From: Copromyces sp. CBS 386.78 | Lineage: Eukaryota > Ascomycota > Sordariomycetes > Sordariales > Sordariaceae | Length of the DNA stretch: 64,000 nt | Assembly (NCBI GenBank): GCA_030685235.1 | Contig: MU839086.1 | Coordinates: 496,001 to 560,000, forward strand | Reading direction: 5' to 3' | Shown: piece by piece, positions 1 to 11,291 of the stretch | Layout of the letters: each line of letters begins with the position of its first letter | Position numbering within the stretch: position 1 is the first letter of the stretch | The notes under the pieces: generated by a model | Seen by the model: the letters and a program-made list of their open reading frames with translations, nothing else | Database searches by the model: none | Told to the model about the DNA's origin: nothing | Made by a program: the position numbers and the translations under genes

Positions 1-2159
1 CCAAGTACAATCCTCCTGAACGGGAAATAAACATCACGATATGATAGCTAGATCATATACTGTCCTACAACAACGGAAACAACTCGATGCCCATCTCCAA
101 AATTCCGTGCATGGCGGATCAGGAGATTCCATCACCTCACTGGCCCGAAGTTCCGAACCCTCTTCACAAGTTGCAACTTGTAAGAAGCCAGTCCCGATGT
201 GGTGTCTTCGACCAAAATAGCGGTCAAACTCCACTTTCTTCGGCCTCCTCAACAACTGGTCAGCTCTCATCAATCCAGAGCTTCGAAAGCATCAAGCCAT
301 CTCGACACGCACTTCGCTTTCGCCACTGCACATGTAATGTAGTTAGACGAACACACACCGGCCGCCTGCCTCAAAACTGACCGAGAATCGCAATGTGTAT
401 CTCGAATTTTCAATCGTCACAACAGTCACAGGAAAAGGTGTAAGACGAAAACAACTAAAGCAATGGCCGATTGACGCTCCCCACACCCGATACAGGCGCC
501 GACGACCCCACATCATTGGAGAATTGCTCAATTACGTGATTGACGAGTGTCCATTCAGAAGCAACCGCCATCGAATTGAATCGCGGGAATCTCCCGGCGA
601 ATCTGCAAGGGCGACACCGTGTGTGGTGCCAGTGAAGTGTGCATACAACGGCGTACAGTGTGTAAAGGTATGCTATCGTATTTCAAAATCTTCAGTTTGA
701 GTTGCAAAGAAAAAGGGTACTATGTACAACGGCCGTCAAAAGAAGATCATCAACATCCGACCGGCAAGGGAGAAGAAAGATTCGCGTATGTAATTGCTGG
801 AGCCAGTGGCCAAAAGGATACCAGACTGCGAAAAAGAAATCCAGAAAATGGCCGCCGAGCTGGGAATGTGAGACATCGCAAGCGCTCTACCAACTGAGCT
901 GGACGACCCCGAAAGTTTTCAAAACGACCTTGCGCTTTTAACCTTCTTGTGGTCAGCTTGGGATAAAAGTCTCGAGGATGCATAGACAGGTGCTGTGAGC
1001 TCTTACCAGCAAATGATTAACTAGAAGATCGATGTACAGGGCAAAAAGAAAGGTCATTTTTGATCATCATCCAAGTTCGTAACATGTCACAGCCCCTGAC
1101 AAAAGAAACAAGATATAAAGTTGAGGAAGAGAAGAAAGATAGAAGAGGGAGCTGAAGTGGTGCACCGTCTTTGTGCGTACCCCGAGCCAGCTTCCCATGT
1201 ATATACTCTTCTAATATTACCGATTAACTGATTTAAAAGAAGGGGGAATTATAATATACAGAAAAGGATTCTCTAAAGAATCAATGACATACCTGATTCA
1301 GTGCCCTTCTGATACTTTTGTACTTTTCTACTCTATAGACAGCGCGCGGATATGAGGCTGATCCGAATCAGTTGGGAACCGAGCTAATTACCTCTAAAGA
1401 CACTCTCGCGCAGTGTCACAGCTGTGTCGATTTTCGATTAGATGGAATGATGGCAGATGAAGTAAAGCGTGAAGAATAGTACCTCAAAGTTGGTGGATGG
1501 TATTAACGTTGGGGTTCGTTCTCTGGTTGTTATTTCTCGTCGCAGACCCCGTTTTTGTTTGCACAAGAAAGTTTGCGGAGTGACTATAGTCTAGGTGAGG
1601 AAGGATAGTAGAGGTTCTTATATGCAACGTTAGATGGGATGGAAGGCCAAAAACTGGATGAAACCCCAGGATATGACAGGTGGTGGCATGTGTACATCAA
1701 AGAGTTACTTGTCTTGTGTACATATTGCTTCGCCCACCTAAATAGCCCAAGAACGGGAATGGTAAAGCAGTAAAGTACGATGTCTAATGTCAATGAGAAG
1801 AGGAATGATCAGATTCGATGTCGATATTCTTTCCTTCTCAAGTCAGTACGTAGTCAGTTCAAGGTCAAAGGTACCTAGGCAAGAATAGATCTTCGAGCCA
1901 GAGACAGTGGATTACAACTCGGACTTTCAATATCACGGATGCGATCTTATTCATATTAACGAACGCCGGCCAACAGTACATCTAAAGGCACAAATGGTAA
2001 ACCATAAGGTATTATAAATTGCAATCGCTTCCAAATTTAAAACTCTCACATATTGCTGATCTAATATAGCATGACTCTCGACGCTCTATACGAGAACGCG
2101 AGACCTTCCTTTCTCATTCACCTAACTCAGCTTAACAACACATTACCGTCCTCACCGCA
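1..2159. other. Intergenic region without a supported gene
   Basis: I find no convincing gene on either strand. The open frames are short, overlap one another and resemble no family I know. The stretch lies beyond the 3' end of the esterase gene. The only structured item I can point to is a tRNA-like A-box fragment near 884-900, listed separately. Base composition is ordinary and there is no RIP-like depletion. Confidence 0.6.
862..909 (-). other. tRNA-like 5' half (A-box/D-arm fragment)
   Basis: On the minus strand, 900-884 reads AGCTCAGTTGGTAGAGC, which matches the D-arm and internal A box of a eukaryotic tRNA. No matching T-arm (GGTTCGA-type B box) is seen in the next 150 bases, and the following bases do not form a normal anticodon stem with U33. 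It is best read as a tRNA fragment or pseudo-tRNA rather than a working gene; a chance match is possible. Confidence 0.3.
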
Positions 2160-5100
2160 TCATTCTGTTTTTGAGTGGGGCACATGTCCCTGCGGAGTTA
2201 CTTGACCATGTTCCATAACCACCGTCGGCATCACAGCCGACTTCCCCTGACTCACGGGTCTCCCAATAATTTGCGCAACCGAGCTAGCCAACCCCAACCC
2301 TTGAACATCCGTAGTACCCCCCGAAGGCGACGACCTAGGCGACTTTGGCCTCATGCCGAGGGCTCCCTTCCCGACGATCTTCTCGGTCCAGTTCCAGTTC
2401 AGCGTGCTCGATCTCTTGAATCCAGGCTTTGCCCGGTCGCTATCCGCCGCGGGGTCGGAAGATTTCGATGTTGGCGTAGTAACTGCTGCTGCTTTGCCTT
2501 TCTTATCCGCCGGCGATAGGCCGCCCATGAAAGAATCTTTCTTGGTATCTCGTTGGCCGCTTTCGCTTGCCGTATCGCTTTCGTCGCCACTTTCGATCCA
2601 GTCTCGGTCGCTCCACGTCACGGAGTCCATTCGGCGAACAAGCTGGGGGCGCTCGGTGCCTCTCAGAGATCCCGATGGCGAGGACGGTGATTGTGATGAC
2701 AGGAAGCCCCTGGGTTTGTCACTGGAGCTCACACCGGCAGAGCTCCTGGGCAAGCCGGAGACGACGTCCTCAGCCTCTCTGGCATCCCTTTCGCTTTGAG
2801 TTGAGCCTCCCCGACTATGCGTCTTCTTCTCCGAGCTGCTGGTCTCCGTGTCCTTAACTTCAGAACCGTGCTCATCGGGTGGTGCAGACAGGGGCTTGGC
2901 GCGCTCTTTATTTGTGGCCTTATTATCAGGCGTCTTGGCGGTTGCTGAATCACTGAAGTGTGCCTCCACGAGATGTTGAATGACCGGCCAGCCGAAGGCG
3001 TTGGCAAACTGGCGACGTACGATGATATTGTTGTGTGCATCGGGCTCCAGCTTGACGAGAACTTTGCGCCAGGAGAGACCCCTGTGGTAGGCTCTGGCGA
3101 TTTTCTCCTCGACTTGCATTTGGGAGCCGTCGACCATCTCAGACGGGTCCATGTCCGGGTTGGTATGTTCTGTGTCATCGTAGTCATGTCGGGATAGCGA
3201 TGAGTCTCGGGGCAAGATTCCTGATGTCGGACTATAAGGGGACGACGCCTCACTGCTTGGGGTTTTAATCGGAGCCGCTTCAGGCGCGGAGCTCTTTGGA
3301 GATGCTGTGCTCGCCGTAGCTCTTCGTCGGAAGCCGCTGGTAGTGGGCCGCTTCTTCAGTGGCGGGGGCGGAATATCCGAGGGATGGTAGATCCTATCAT
3401 GAAAGATGGCTCGAGGTCGCTTGGATGGATCAATGAGATACTCAACTGAGGGAAGTTTGGGGTTGATCAAGTCACTAGCTGCCTCAAATACCGTTGTCTT
3501 AGGCGGAGCCATGACGCTTTCTCCCGAGTCCAATAGCTCATTGCCGGTGGTGACACGCGACCGAGACGAAGATGCTGAGGCTGTCGTGGATGTGTCGTCT
3601 GATCTCAAAATCTGACTTCGTTGATAGATTCTATTGGCTTTGGAAGGTTGTGGAGCAGGCGCTTGCTTTTGCGTTTCGCTGGAGCGGAAGAAATTCATTA
3701 TACCTGTGAATGGATTGTTGGTATTACCCGAGGTAGTTGCGCTTTGAAGATCTTGGAGCTTCTGGAACTCGGACTCTGGAGACGCCACAACAGCCGATCG
3801 AAGACTCGCTCGATCATCCTCCAGCATGGCATGGGGTGGCGGCTGAGGGACCTCGTGGGCGTTGTAAGGGCCCGTTGGTGTTGAGTCCCCAGATCCTTCC
3901 TCACCTGGCTTCTCCTCTGTATCGTCTGGAGCCCAGGGCTTCACTCGTGGCGTCGTCGCATTTGTCCCTGTCAACTCAGCCCACCCGAAGCTTAGAGCAG
4001 TTTCAACCAACCCTGCCTCTCTGCGAGCCTTTTCCACACGCCCCAAACCTTGCCAATCCAAGAACAAAAGACAACTTGTGCGAAGTGGCACGATTCCATC
4101 GTTGACGACGTTCGAGTATACCGTTCTGTTCCGGAACTTCTTCAAGGCTGTATGCGCCGGCCCAGTAGGCAAGATGCGTAGCAGCGGCTTTGACTCCGGC
4201 TGGGGCTCTCCGTATACGTGTTTGTGCGTATTCTCACCGAACTGGCTTATAATCGCCCCAAACCCGTTCCTCGCAATTGTTGGAGCTCTCCAAGTGAGTC
4301 CCAGATCTTGACCGGTCCTTCCCACCAAGCCAAAATCGAGGGCAAACTTGACGTAATAGGGGTTCTCATGGTTGAGGCCGAGAAACGGCGATGCTAACGC
4401 GATGAAGTTGACTGGTTCAACCTGGTCGAAAAAGGTTGGCGAATGTTTCTGGATGTAGGCAATTGCGTATGTTTGGATGAGGCCGCCAAGCGAATGGGCA
4501 ATGAAGCTGATCTTGGTGATCTTGTAGCCCCTGTCCGTCTTCTTGGACCCAGAATGAGGGCGCTTTTGCCCCGAATCCTTCTCTGCGTCCTGCTTGCTAG
4601 CTTTTAGCGAGTGGACAATGGCCTGTGATGCCGCTCTGGTGGTGGGTATGAATGGTTGCTCAGGGAAAACCATTGTCAGGACGAACTTGGCAAGCCGTTT
4701 TCCTAGATATTTGATACCCTTTTCAGTCCTAGTGGCGTTTCCTGAGAAGCCCCGCACAATAACCTCCTCATCGTCTTCGTCATCACTATCGTCTTGCCCG
4801 TCATCTTCCCGCGACTGATCTTTGTCACCATTCACTCTGTCTCCCCTTTCCTCGGCAGAAGACGAAGTGTCTCGCTGGTGTTTTGCTGCCCACTCTCTTG
4901 CCCTTCGCGCCTTGGCATCTTGTTTCGCCTTCCGTACTCCCGCATCAATGCTCTCCTTCATAAAGAGCATATCGGCTCCCAAATTGCTGTGCAGCCCATG
5001 CGTCAGAACAACCAAGTGAACCCTTTTCTGCTTCTTGCGCTTGCTCGGTTCATCGTGCTTCTTGTTCTTGGGCACGGCGGGCTCCACAGGGGCATCGGTA

Positions 5101-5810
5101 CCGTGATACTTGGCCCGGTGCTGGACTTCTTCATCCCATCCTGGAAGCCGAGGTGTGTTCCACAAGGCGCCTGTATCCTCTACCTTCAGCCGTATGGCTC
5201 GTGAGAAGACCCCTTTCGGCTGTGCTGGATGATCCTTGATACTGCCAATGCTTTGCTGAAAGTCGCTGACTTGGCCTGGCTCCGGGGCTTGGAACTGGCC
5301 TCCGAGAACCGGAACGACGGAGCCGAGGCTCAGAGACTTTTCGTCCCGGGCGAGGAGAATCTCATAGTGAACGGCAGCCGATGTAGAGAAGATCACCTGT
5401 GAGGCAACTTCAATGATCCATGAGACGCTCTCGCCATGGGTTTCGGGGTTGCCGAACTGGCCGTGCTTGCTTGTCCCCTCACCGGCTGACTGACGAATGT
5501 TGTCGGGTACAACAAGGTGACAGTTCCAGAAGGCACCAGCCTTGAGCATGGGCTCAAACTCGGGAATGCCATAGCGACGGGGGTTTTCGAACTTTTCATC
5601 TGGGTTGAAGTGAGAAGGGTAAGCCGCAACGGAGAGGGTGTAGGGACCGTGGACGAAGGCAGCCCGCAGAGCAATGGCCGAAGTGTTTTTGATGCGTAGG
5701 GACAGAAATTCGGGAGATGGAAGAATGTGGTCGGCAGATGGGGTGTAAGTGACGGTGTACCGGACCACTTCGCCGATTTTGACACTGCCGGTTTGGTGGA
5801 GGAGGAGCAT
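2160..5810 (-). CDS. DUF676 family serine esterase/lipase (ROG1-like)
   Basis: Single-exon gene of 1216 residues. The N-terminal 170 residues are the conserved region found ahead of the hydrolase in Rog1-type proteins. The alpha/beta-hydrolase starts near residue 263 (HLVVLTHGLHSN, oxyanion-hole region). The nucleophile elbow AHSLGG places the catalytic serine at about residue 440, followed by NFIALASPFLG. An acidic linker (about 335-350) interrupts the fold between these motifs, which is common in fungal members. The C-terminal half (about 690-1216) is low-complexity and rich in Ser/Pro, with one ordered patch near 970-1020. Yeast relatives (ROG1, YOR059C/LPL1) are lipid-droplet or membrane-associated lipases, so a phospholipase or acyl-ester hydrolase role is inferred. 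The start was chosen because MLLLHQTGSVKIGEVVRY begins the conserved N-terminus. No signal peptide. It diverges from the transcription-factor gene across 1.8 kb. Confidence 0.85.
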   Translation of the reverse strand: MLLLHQTGSVKIGEVVRYTVTYTPSADHILPSPEFLSLRIKNTSAIALRAAFVHGPYTLSVAAYPSHFNPDEKFENPRRYGIPEFEPMLKAGAFWNCHLVVPDNIRQSAGEGTSKHGQFGNPETHGESVSWIIEVASQVIFSTSAAVHYEILLARDEKSLSLGSVVPVLGGQFQAPEPGQVSDFQQSIGSIKDHPAQPKGVFSRAIRLKVEDTGALWNTPRLPGWDEEVQHRAKYHGTDAPVEPAVPKNKKHDEPSKRKKQKRVHLVVLTHGLHSNLGADMLFMKESIDAGVRKAKQDAKARRAREWAAKHQRDTSSSAEERGDRVNGDKDQSREDDGQDDSDDEDDEEVIVRGFSGNATRTEKGIKYLGKRLAKFVLTMVFPEQPFIPTTRAASQAIVHSLKASKQDAEKDSGQKRPHSGSKKTDRGYKITKISFIAHSLGGLIQTYAIAYIQKHSPTFFDQVEPVNFIALASPFLGLNHENPYYVKFALDFGLVGRTGQDLGLTWRAPTIARNGFGAIISQFGENTHKHVYGEPQPESKPLLRILPTGPAHTALKKFRNRTVYSNVVNDGIVPLRTSCLLFLDWQGLGRVEKARREAGLVETALSFGWAELTGTNATTPRVKPWAPDDTEEKPGEEGSGDSTPTGPYNAHEVPQPPPHAMLEDDRASLRSAVVASPESEFQKLQDLQSATTSGNTNNPFTGIMNFFRSSETQKQAPAPQPSKANRIYQRSQILRSDDTSTTASASSSRSRVTTGNELLDSGESVMAPPKTTVFEAASDLINPKLPSVEYLIDPSKRPRAIFHDRIYHPSDIPPPPLKKRPTTSGFRRRATASTASPKSSAPEAAPIKTPSSEASSPYSPTSGILPRDSSLSRHDYDDTEHTNPDMDPSEMVDGSQMQVEEKIARAYHRGLSWRKVLVKLEPDAHNNIIVRRQFANAFGWPVIQHLVEAHFSDSATAKTPDNKATNKERAKPLSAPPDEHGSEVKDTETSSSEKKTHSRGGSTQSERDAREAEDVVSGLPRSSAGVSSSDKPRGFLSSQSPSSPSGSLRGTERPQLVRRMDSVTWSDRDWIESGDESDTASESGQRDTKKDSFMGGLSPADKKGKAAAVTTPTSKSSDPAADSDRAKPGFKRSSTLNWNWTEKIVGKGALGMRPKSPRSSPSGGTTDVQGLGLASSVAQIIGRPVSQGKSAVMPTVVMEHGQVTPQGHVPHSKTE

Positions 5811-7580
5811 CCTGAACGACCCTGCTGACGGGAGCTATGCGTTGCCGTACCGGTCCCGCCAACTTGGTGCCCAAGACACGCCGAGGCCCGACGAAACTTG
5901 GCACTGTCAACCAAGGGATAATCTCTCTGCAGGCCGAGCAAGATAGAAGCCGTAGTGTTGTAGGGTTTCAATGGTAAAGAGAGCGTACAGTACTGGGTAT
6001 TACGTCGTACCTAGGCCAGGAATCGATATGTCGGTGATGAGTGGTGCTGTTGACTTGTTCGGGTCTCGAACGGGAAGACAGCGGTTGAGTAATGTGGGGC
6101 GGTTGGCAGGTGCTTGGTAGTGCTGTATCCCCGAAGCAACAGCCGGACCCGGGGAAACGGAGACGGAACACGGGGACGCGGAGTTGAAGCGCACTGCCCA
6201 GACGGTGTCAAAGACTTGCCGGTTTACTGGAAGCAACTGAAACAGCACGGGGTAAAAGCGTAGTGCTGGACCTTGTGTGTGCCGATGATGGTAGCCTCCG
6301 TGTCTGCAGTTGGAACTTGTGGCTAAGAGAGTTGTGGTGAAGCCAGAGCCAAAGACAGGGTCGTTTGGCTGAAGACTATCTGATGAAGAAAGCCCCAGAG
6401 TGCCCCCCTGATGTCTCGGTACGAATACGCTGGCTCGTCGATAAGCTACAACGACGCCGCGATCAAAACGCTAGGATGTGTCAAATTCAGGGGGCGAGTG
6501 TATAGTGTATAGGGACAGGCGGGCTGCTCGGGGGCTTCGAGTACTTCACAAGGATGATGATGGCAGCGTGTGGTTCGATGGCAGAGTGGATTGGAGTGAT
6601 TAAGTGGCTCTCGACAACAATGGAACTCCAAGTGGGCGGGTATGTGGGTTCCTGGCCCCTTTAGTCTAACAGGTACAGTTCAGGAACAAACTTGGCGATG
6701 GGGTCCAGGCCTTATGATGACGGCATCTTGGGAGTTGAGGATGAAGCGTCGAGTCTAGATGTCTTTGAAAAGCCGCGCGGTAGTCTGTAAAAGGCGAGGC
6801 TTTGGAGATTACATAGACGACTGGCGGCTGTCATGTCCAGAAAGGCAGGGTAGGTAGGTGCCTCTGACGCGATTTGAAAAAGAGGCACTGATATTTGACA
6901 AAGTAGACAAAACCCCCGTTTTCGTTGGATGTCACCACTAGAGAAAAGGGACTTATCCATGTCCCGTCGGTGGAAATCAACATCAATCAGTACCAACTTT
7001 GGTCACGGCATGCGGCTGATCTAAAGTTACCTTAGTTGTCCAGCACGGTTGTCTTTCACATGTTGAGCTTCCCGTCGTAATCACCCCAGTTGTCACTTGT
7101 ACTACCCGTCCCATTGCAGAGAGAACTAACGGAATTGAACTCCAGTCCTGCTCTCATCTTTCACAGTCAAAAGCGACAGCCCCACGGTGAAAAGACACTG
7201 TGCGGCTCGAGCTCCAATGCGCCCCCCGGTTCTTCGAGGTTTCGTTCTTACAAGTACGTAAGGCAAGGGTGGTGAGTTAGCGTGGGCTTGGCGAGATACG
7301 TAGCCCCACGTGACCCTTGCCAACCACCCGGGCTCGCTCACCGTCTTTGCCGGTTCCTGGATTGCTCGTGGCCAACTGCTTCTCTCTACCGCTCTACTGC
7401 CGCGCTCGCATTCCTGACCGCCAACATTTTTAGACCGGCAGTATTTTGACGTCGCCATCCATCGCAGGAGACCCCTCCCCGGCCCGCGCCAGCGCCAGTC
7501 GCCAATCGCTCACCGACAAGCAGTCGCCAGTCTCTCTTGCTAGATGCCCCCCGATTGTCCAGCGTGCAGTCTCCGGCACA
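5811..7580. promoter_or_regulatory. Shared divergent upstream region
   Basis: About 1.8 kb separates the divergent starts of the esterase and the zinc-finger gene, so it should hold both promoters and 5' leaders. I see no supported gene in it. The stretch next to the + gene (about 7380-7580) is C-rich, as fungal 5' leaders often are. An in-frame ATG at 7446 would add 45 residues to the zinc-finger protein. No specific operator was recognised. Confidence 0.5.
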
Positions 7581-10171
7581 ATGGGTAGACGGCCGAATGC
7601 TCTGATCCTGCAGTATTTCGAGCGAGGCCCAAAGCTGCAGGACCAGAGCAATCGTTATCCTCATACTTGTAAATCGTGAGTTGCGGTGACCGACTCCTTT
7701 CTCCCAGTTAATGTCAACACTGTCTTCGTCGTTGTTGTCGTCGTCGTCGTCGTCGTCGTCGCTCTCCATCGCTTTCCTTCTCGACAGTCGCCAACCCTCC
7801 TCCTCCTCCGGGCCCGACCATGTCGACGACCACTGCTGCCGCCCATGATGCTTCTGATGCTGATTGCTTCCCACTTCACCGACACAGATGTGGAGAGCAC
7901 TTCCCACGAGGCCGTCTCGACAGCTTAACAACCCACCTTACCAAGAAATGTCCCGCCATTGGCGAAGCCGATCGTGTTAATGCCATCTTCACCCTCTCCG
8001 GAATGAGCCATGCCTCCCACCGACTACAACAGACCCAGCACAACCAGGGCCAGGTACAACAGCCCTTACAAGTCCCGACCCAGGTCAATGGCGTCAATGG
8101 CTCCCCAGTGGATCTTCCCATGATACAGCGCGACCTCCAGCGTGACTGGACTGCTCTCGGAGTGCTGGCCGAGGTTTCGAGGCAGATTGACATGAGCGAG
8201 AAGAACGACGATCGCGTACCTCTCCACCCGAATGTCTCCTCGGGTACCGTACCAGGCGCCAATGCCTCACAATCTGTCGAACACTTTATTGTCCAGGACC
8301 AGGGAAATGTAGAGAATACACATCAACAACAGACCGACGAGCATACCGTTTTGGGCGAGCAACCAAAGCGTAAGTCGTGGGCGCCTGGCCTCACACCGCC
8401 TTTGTAACCTTTGCCAACTGAGACTGACGAAGTGCTTATCACAGCCGAACCAATTGCGCCGACAGACGAAGAACGAGTTCTCACCGCTGAAGAGAGGTTA
8501 CACGAGATGCTGCGAGCAGAGGAAAACGCCAATGCCGACGCCTCCAACATATCGATGGCCGCAGCTGCCGCAGCTCGACTACACCCTGCGCTTCTTGACC
8601 CTCAGTTGCTAGGACAAGAAGCTGCTGCCGCCGCCGAGGCCGCCAGTGCTACTGCCGCTGCCGCCGCCGCAGTAGCGAGCAGTCTCTCGGCTTCCGAACA
8701 AGCCCACCAATCCCACCAGAGTCCTCCCGAAGTGTCGCCATCTATCCCCGCGACTACACCCTCCCAACCCTGGGGCGAGATCACCTACACTGCCGATGCT
8801 TTCCAAACAATGCCGGCCGGCGACTCTGTCCCTCACACAACGGCATCCCTTACAAAGGGCGGTTTCCGTCTCGAGACAACCTCCAAGGCCCGTCACTCAC
8901 GAGCGAGGTTCAACGCGACAAGGAGAAAGCAGGTCCAGGAGGTGCGCAAGATTGGCGCTTGCATCCGCTGCAGGGTTTTGCGAAAGACTTGCTCCCCTGG
9001 AGAGCCCTGCGATACATGCCGCAAGGTTCTGTCACCACGTGTATGGCGCTCTGGTTGTGTACGTACCAAGTTCTCAGAGCAGCTGGATCTGTACTCTGCT
9101 GGCGTGCAAATTGTCCTGGCGCAAGGCAGGATCAACACTTTCAAGCAGGCTATGGTCCTTAGCAACCATGGCCTAGTTATCGAAGCATGCCACTTCCCGG
9201 AGCTCTCTTCGCATTTGCGCCTTCAGGTTCTACAGCGTGATGGGATCAGGGAAGCGGACGGAAAGGTCACCACAGCAGTACCATCAGATAAACCTTTGGA
9301 TTACCCAATTATCATGGTTGACAACGACACACAAGACGTTCCTGCCCGTCTTGAGTCATACATGCGTGAAGTTCTTCCTGAGCTCATTAAGCGGGAGCCG
9401 TCCAACTTCATGCAAGTTACTCTACAAACCGCCCTCGAAATTGCCAGCACGACCAACGATGAGCTGCTAAAGAAGTCTCTCGAACTTTGGGGACTGGTGG
9501 AAATTTTGGACAGAGAGCGCCAATGGACAATCTCGGTGAAGTCTACTCTGGATGATACGGTCATTAGTCACATTAAGGAAGAGACTCATGAGGAAGTATT
9601 CACCACGATTTGTCTGCAGCTTGCGGCGGCAGCAGAGCGGAAGGCGGCTGCTACCAGCAAAACCCTTCTAACAGGCATGCAGAGAGTGTTGCAAGACAGC
9701 AAAGTCAAAATCGACTTCGGCATGTATTTTGCAACCTTGATCTTGCTGAACTGTGTGGAGAAATCAACGTGGGCCTTCAAGGCCTGGGAACAACCAAACC
9801 TGAGGACTATGTGGCCTCTAGAAAAGGACCCAGGTAGCTTCGCTCAGCAAGGTTATGTCATCGCCGATTTGTTGCGCATGCTCCTGACGATCCGCAAAGC
9901 CCTCCCGCGCACAGCTCACCGGGAGTCGGATGGAAAACTGGTGACTGAGGAACCAGACCCTGCTATCAAAGCGTACTTTGAAGCAATCAGTCTCAACTGT
10001 AAGAATGAAAACCATCCCCCCTGTTTTTCATCTCCTAGTTTAGCTAACCTGTTACGTGTTTCAGTCGCCCAAATCAAGGCCAAACAAGAGCAACCAGTCT
10101 TCTCTCCTACCGATCCTCGATCCTTTGAGTTTCTCTTTTCCTCGACACTCTTACTCCCAGCGGCGGAATAA
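7581..10171 (+). CDS. Fungal transcription factor with N-terminal C2HC finger and Zn2Cys6-type cluster
   Basis: Four exons: 7581-7675, 7888-8369, 8445-9998 and 10065-10171, giving 745 residues. Intron 1 (212 bp) joins TC to A so that an intact finger forms across the junction: C-x2-C-x14-H-x4-C (CKSCGEHF...TTHLTKKC). Intron 2 uses GTAAGT/CACAG. Intron 3 is 66 bp, in frame and free of stops, but has a GTAAGA donor, a GCTAAC branch and a TTCAG acceptor. A central cluster C-x2-C-x6-C-x5-C-x2-C-x12-C (CIRCRVLRKTC...CDTC) is Zn2Cys6-like with a stretched last spacing. Between the two lie Gln/Pro-rich and Ala-rich (about 230-270) segments. The region after the cluster (LYSAGVQIVLAQG onwards) is conserved in many ascomycete proteins annotated only as C6 regulators. 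A nuclear DNA-binding role is inferred; the target is unknown. The ATG at 7581 is chosen because the conserved block starts there; 7446 is an alternative. Confidence 0.8.
7724..7763. repeat. GTC/GTT trinucleotide microsatellite
   Basis: A run of about 13 GTY triplets lies inside intron 1 of the zinc-finger gene. Because it is intronic it does not encode a homopolymer. It is a likely length-variable site. Confidence 0.85.
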
Positions 10172-11291
10172 GTAACATATTATTTGATAAAATCATTATG
10201 GTCAAAAAATATGACTGGCATTCGGCCGACGTGCTGAAAAATGTCGGCACGTCTGTAGCCATGTAGATGACACCAGTCTGCTAATCCCACGACCCCTCTA
10301 CCTAATACCTCCGCTGTTCTTACACAGCATCTAAAAAGGAAAGCGGTCGTCAGCCTCTCCTTTTGTCCTTTTAAAACCGGCGTTTTCCTGCTGCACTACT
10401 CGCACGCAATACTGTCACGAATTAGATGGCTCGGATGTATAAGTTCCGTGAAAAAGTTTCTCATCCTCGGTCGAGTTCGAGGGTCTAAGTATCATCGACC
10501 CAACTAGTGTAGAAGAGATGGGAAGGGGACGGACGAAATCAGGTTTGAGTGGGTTTCATCATCACATCATAACATCAGCGGGCATACCTTATGCTTCCCT
10601 TTTGCTTTCTGTTCTTTTATCTCTCGACGAATATCTGCGTGGGAATATGGGATTTCGTTTTGTTTGATAGACCAAAATACCCCTGTGGTTTGAACATTAG
10701 TTAAAGGCAGTTTTTATACCAATTAGTTTAACTGTAATTTTCTTGCTCCCTATGATGTATTCAAGCAGTGAAATTAAGAGGAACTTGTTGCTCATATGTA
10801 GGCAGATTGATCATGATATTTGTATGTATTGAAACACAACCAACCGAACACCCGCGAATGATAAACGAACGCCATGCCACGCTGTGTGAATGAAACAGTT
10901 CAGATGAATGAATCTTGGTATTCTTTTTGCCATTCCCCTCCCTCTTGCACCAGCGCCTGCCTTGCCTTGCCCATCCATGCTTTTCTTTCTGTCTCTCATT
11001 TCCATTAACACTGAGCAGCATCATACAGTAAGTACCTCCAGTATCCTCCACCAAACATCTTATTCGCGTCGTGCAAAAGACCAAGACCCTAGCCGTTAAA
11101 CCGAGAATCAAACAAACCCCCCAAGAAAACTAGTCCCACAAAGGGGACATCTAGCAAATTTTTTTTTTTCCTTTTTTTTTTTTTTTCGTACACTCTCTCC
11201 AAGCAACACATTATTGTACCCATATTACCCACTACCAACTTCCTCCACAGGAACTCCGCCGACCCCCAACATACCGGATCAAGCACACTGA
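10172..11291. other. Convergent intergenic region
   Basis: This 1.1 kb lies between the 3' ends of the zinc-finger gene (+) and stu1 (-). No gene is supported. It contains T-rich runs, including long T tracts at about 11160-11186, close to the end of stu1 and consistent with 3' UTR/polyadenylation sequence for the two genes. No RNA gene was seen. Confidence 0.5.

Noticed and set aside
2175..2857. Plus-strand frames opposite the esterase C-terminus
   Set aside because: They are antisense reflections of the low-complexity Ser/Pro-rich coding sequence.
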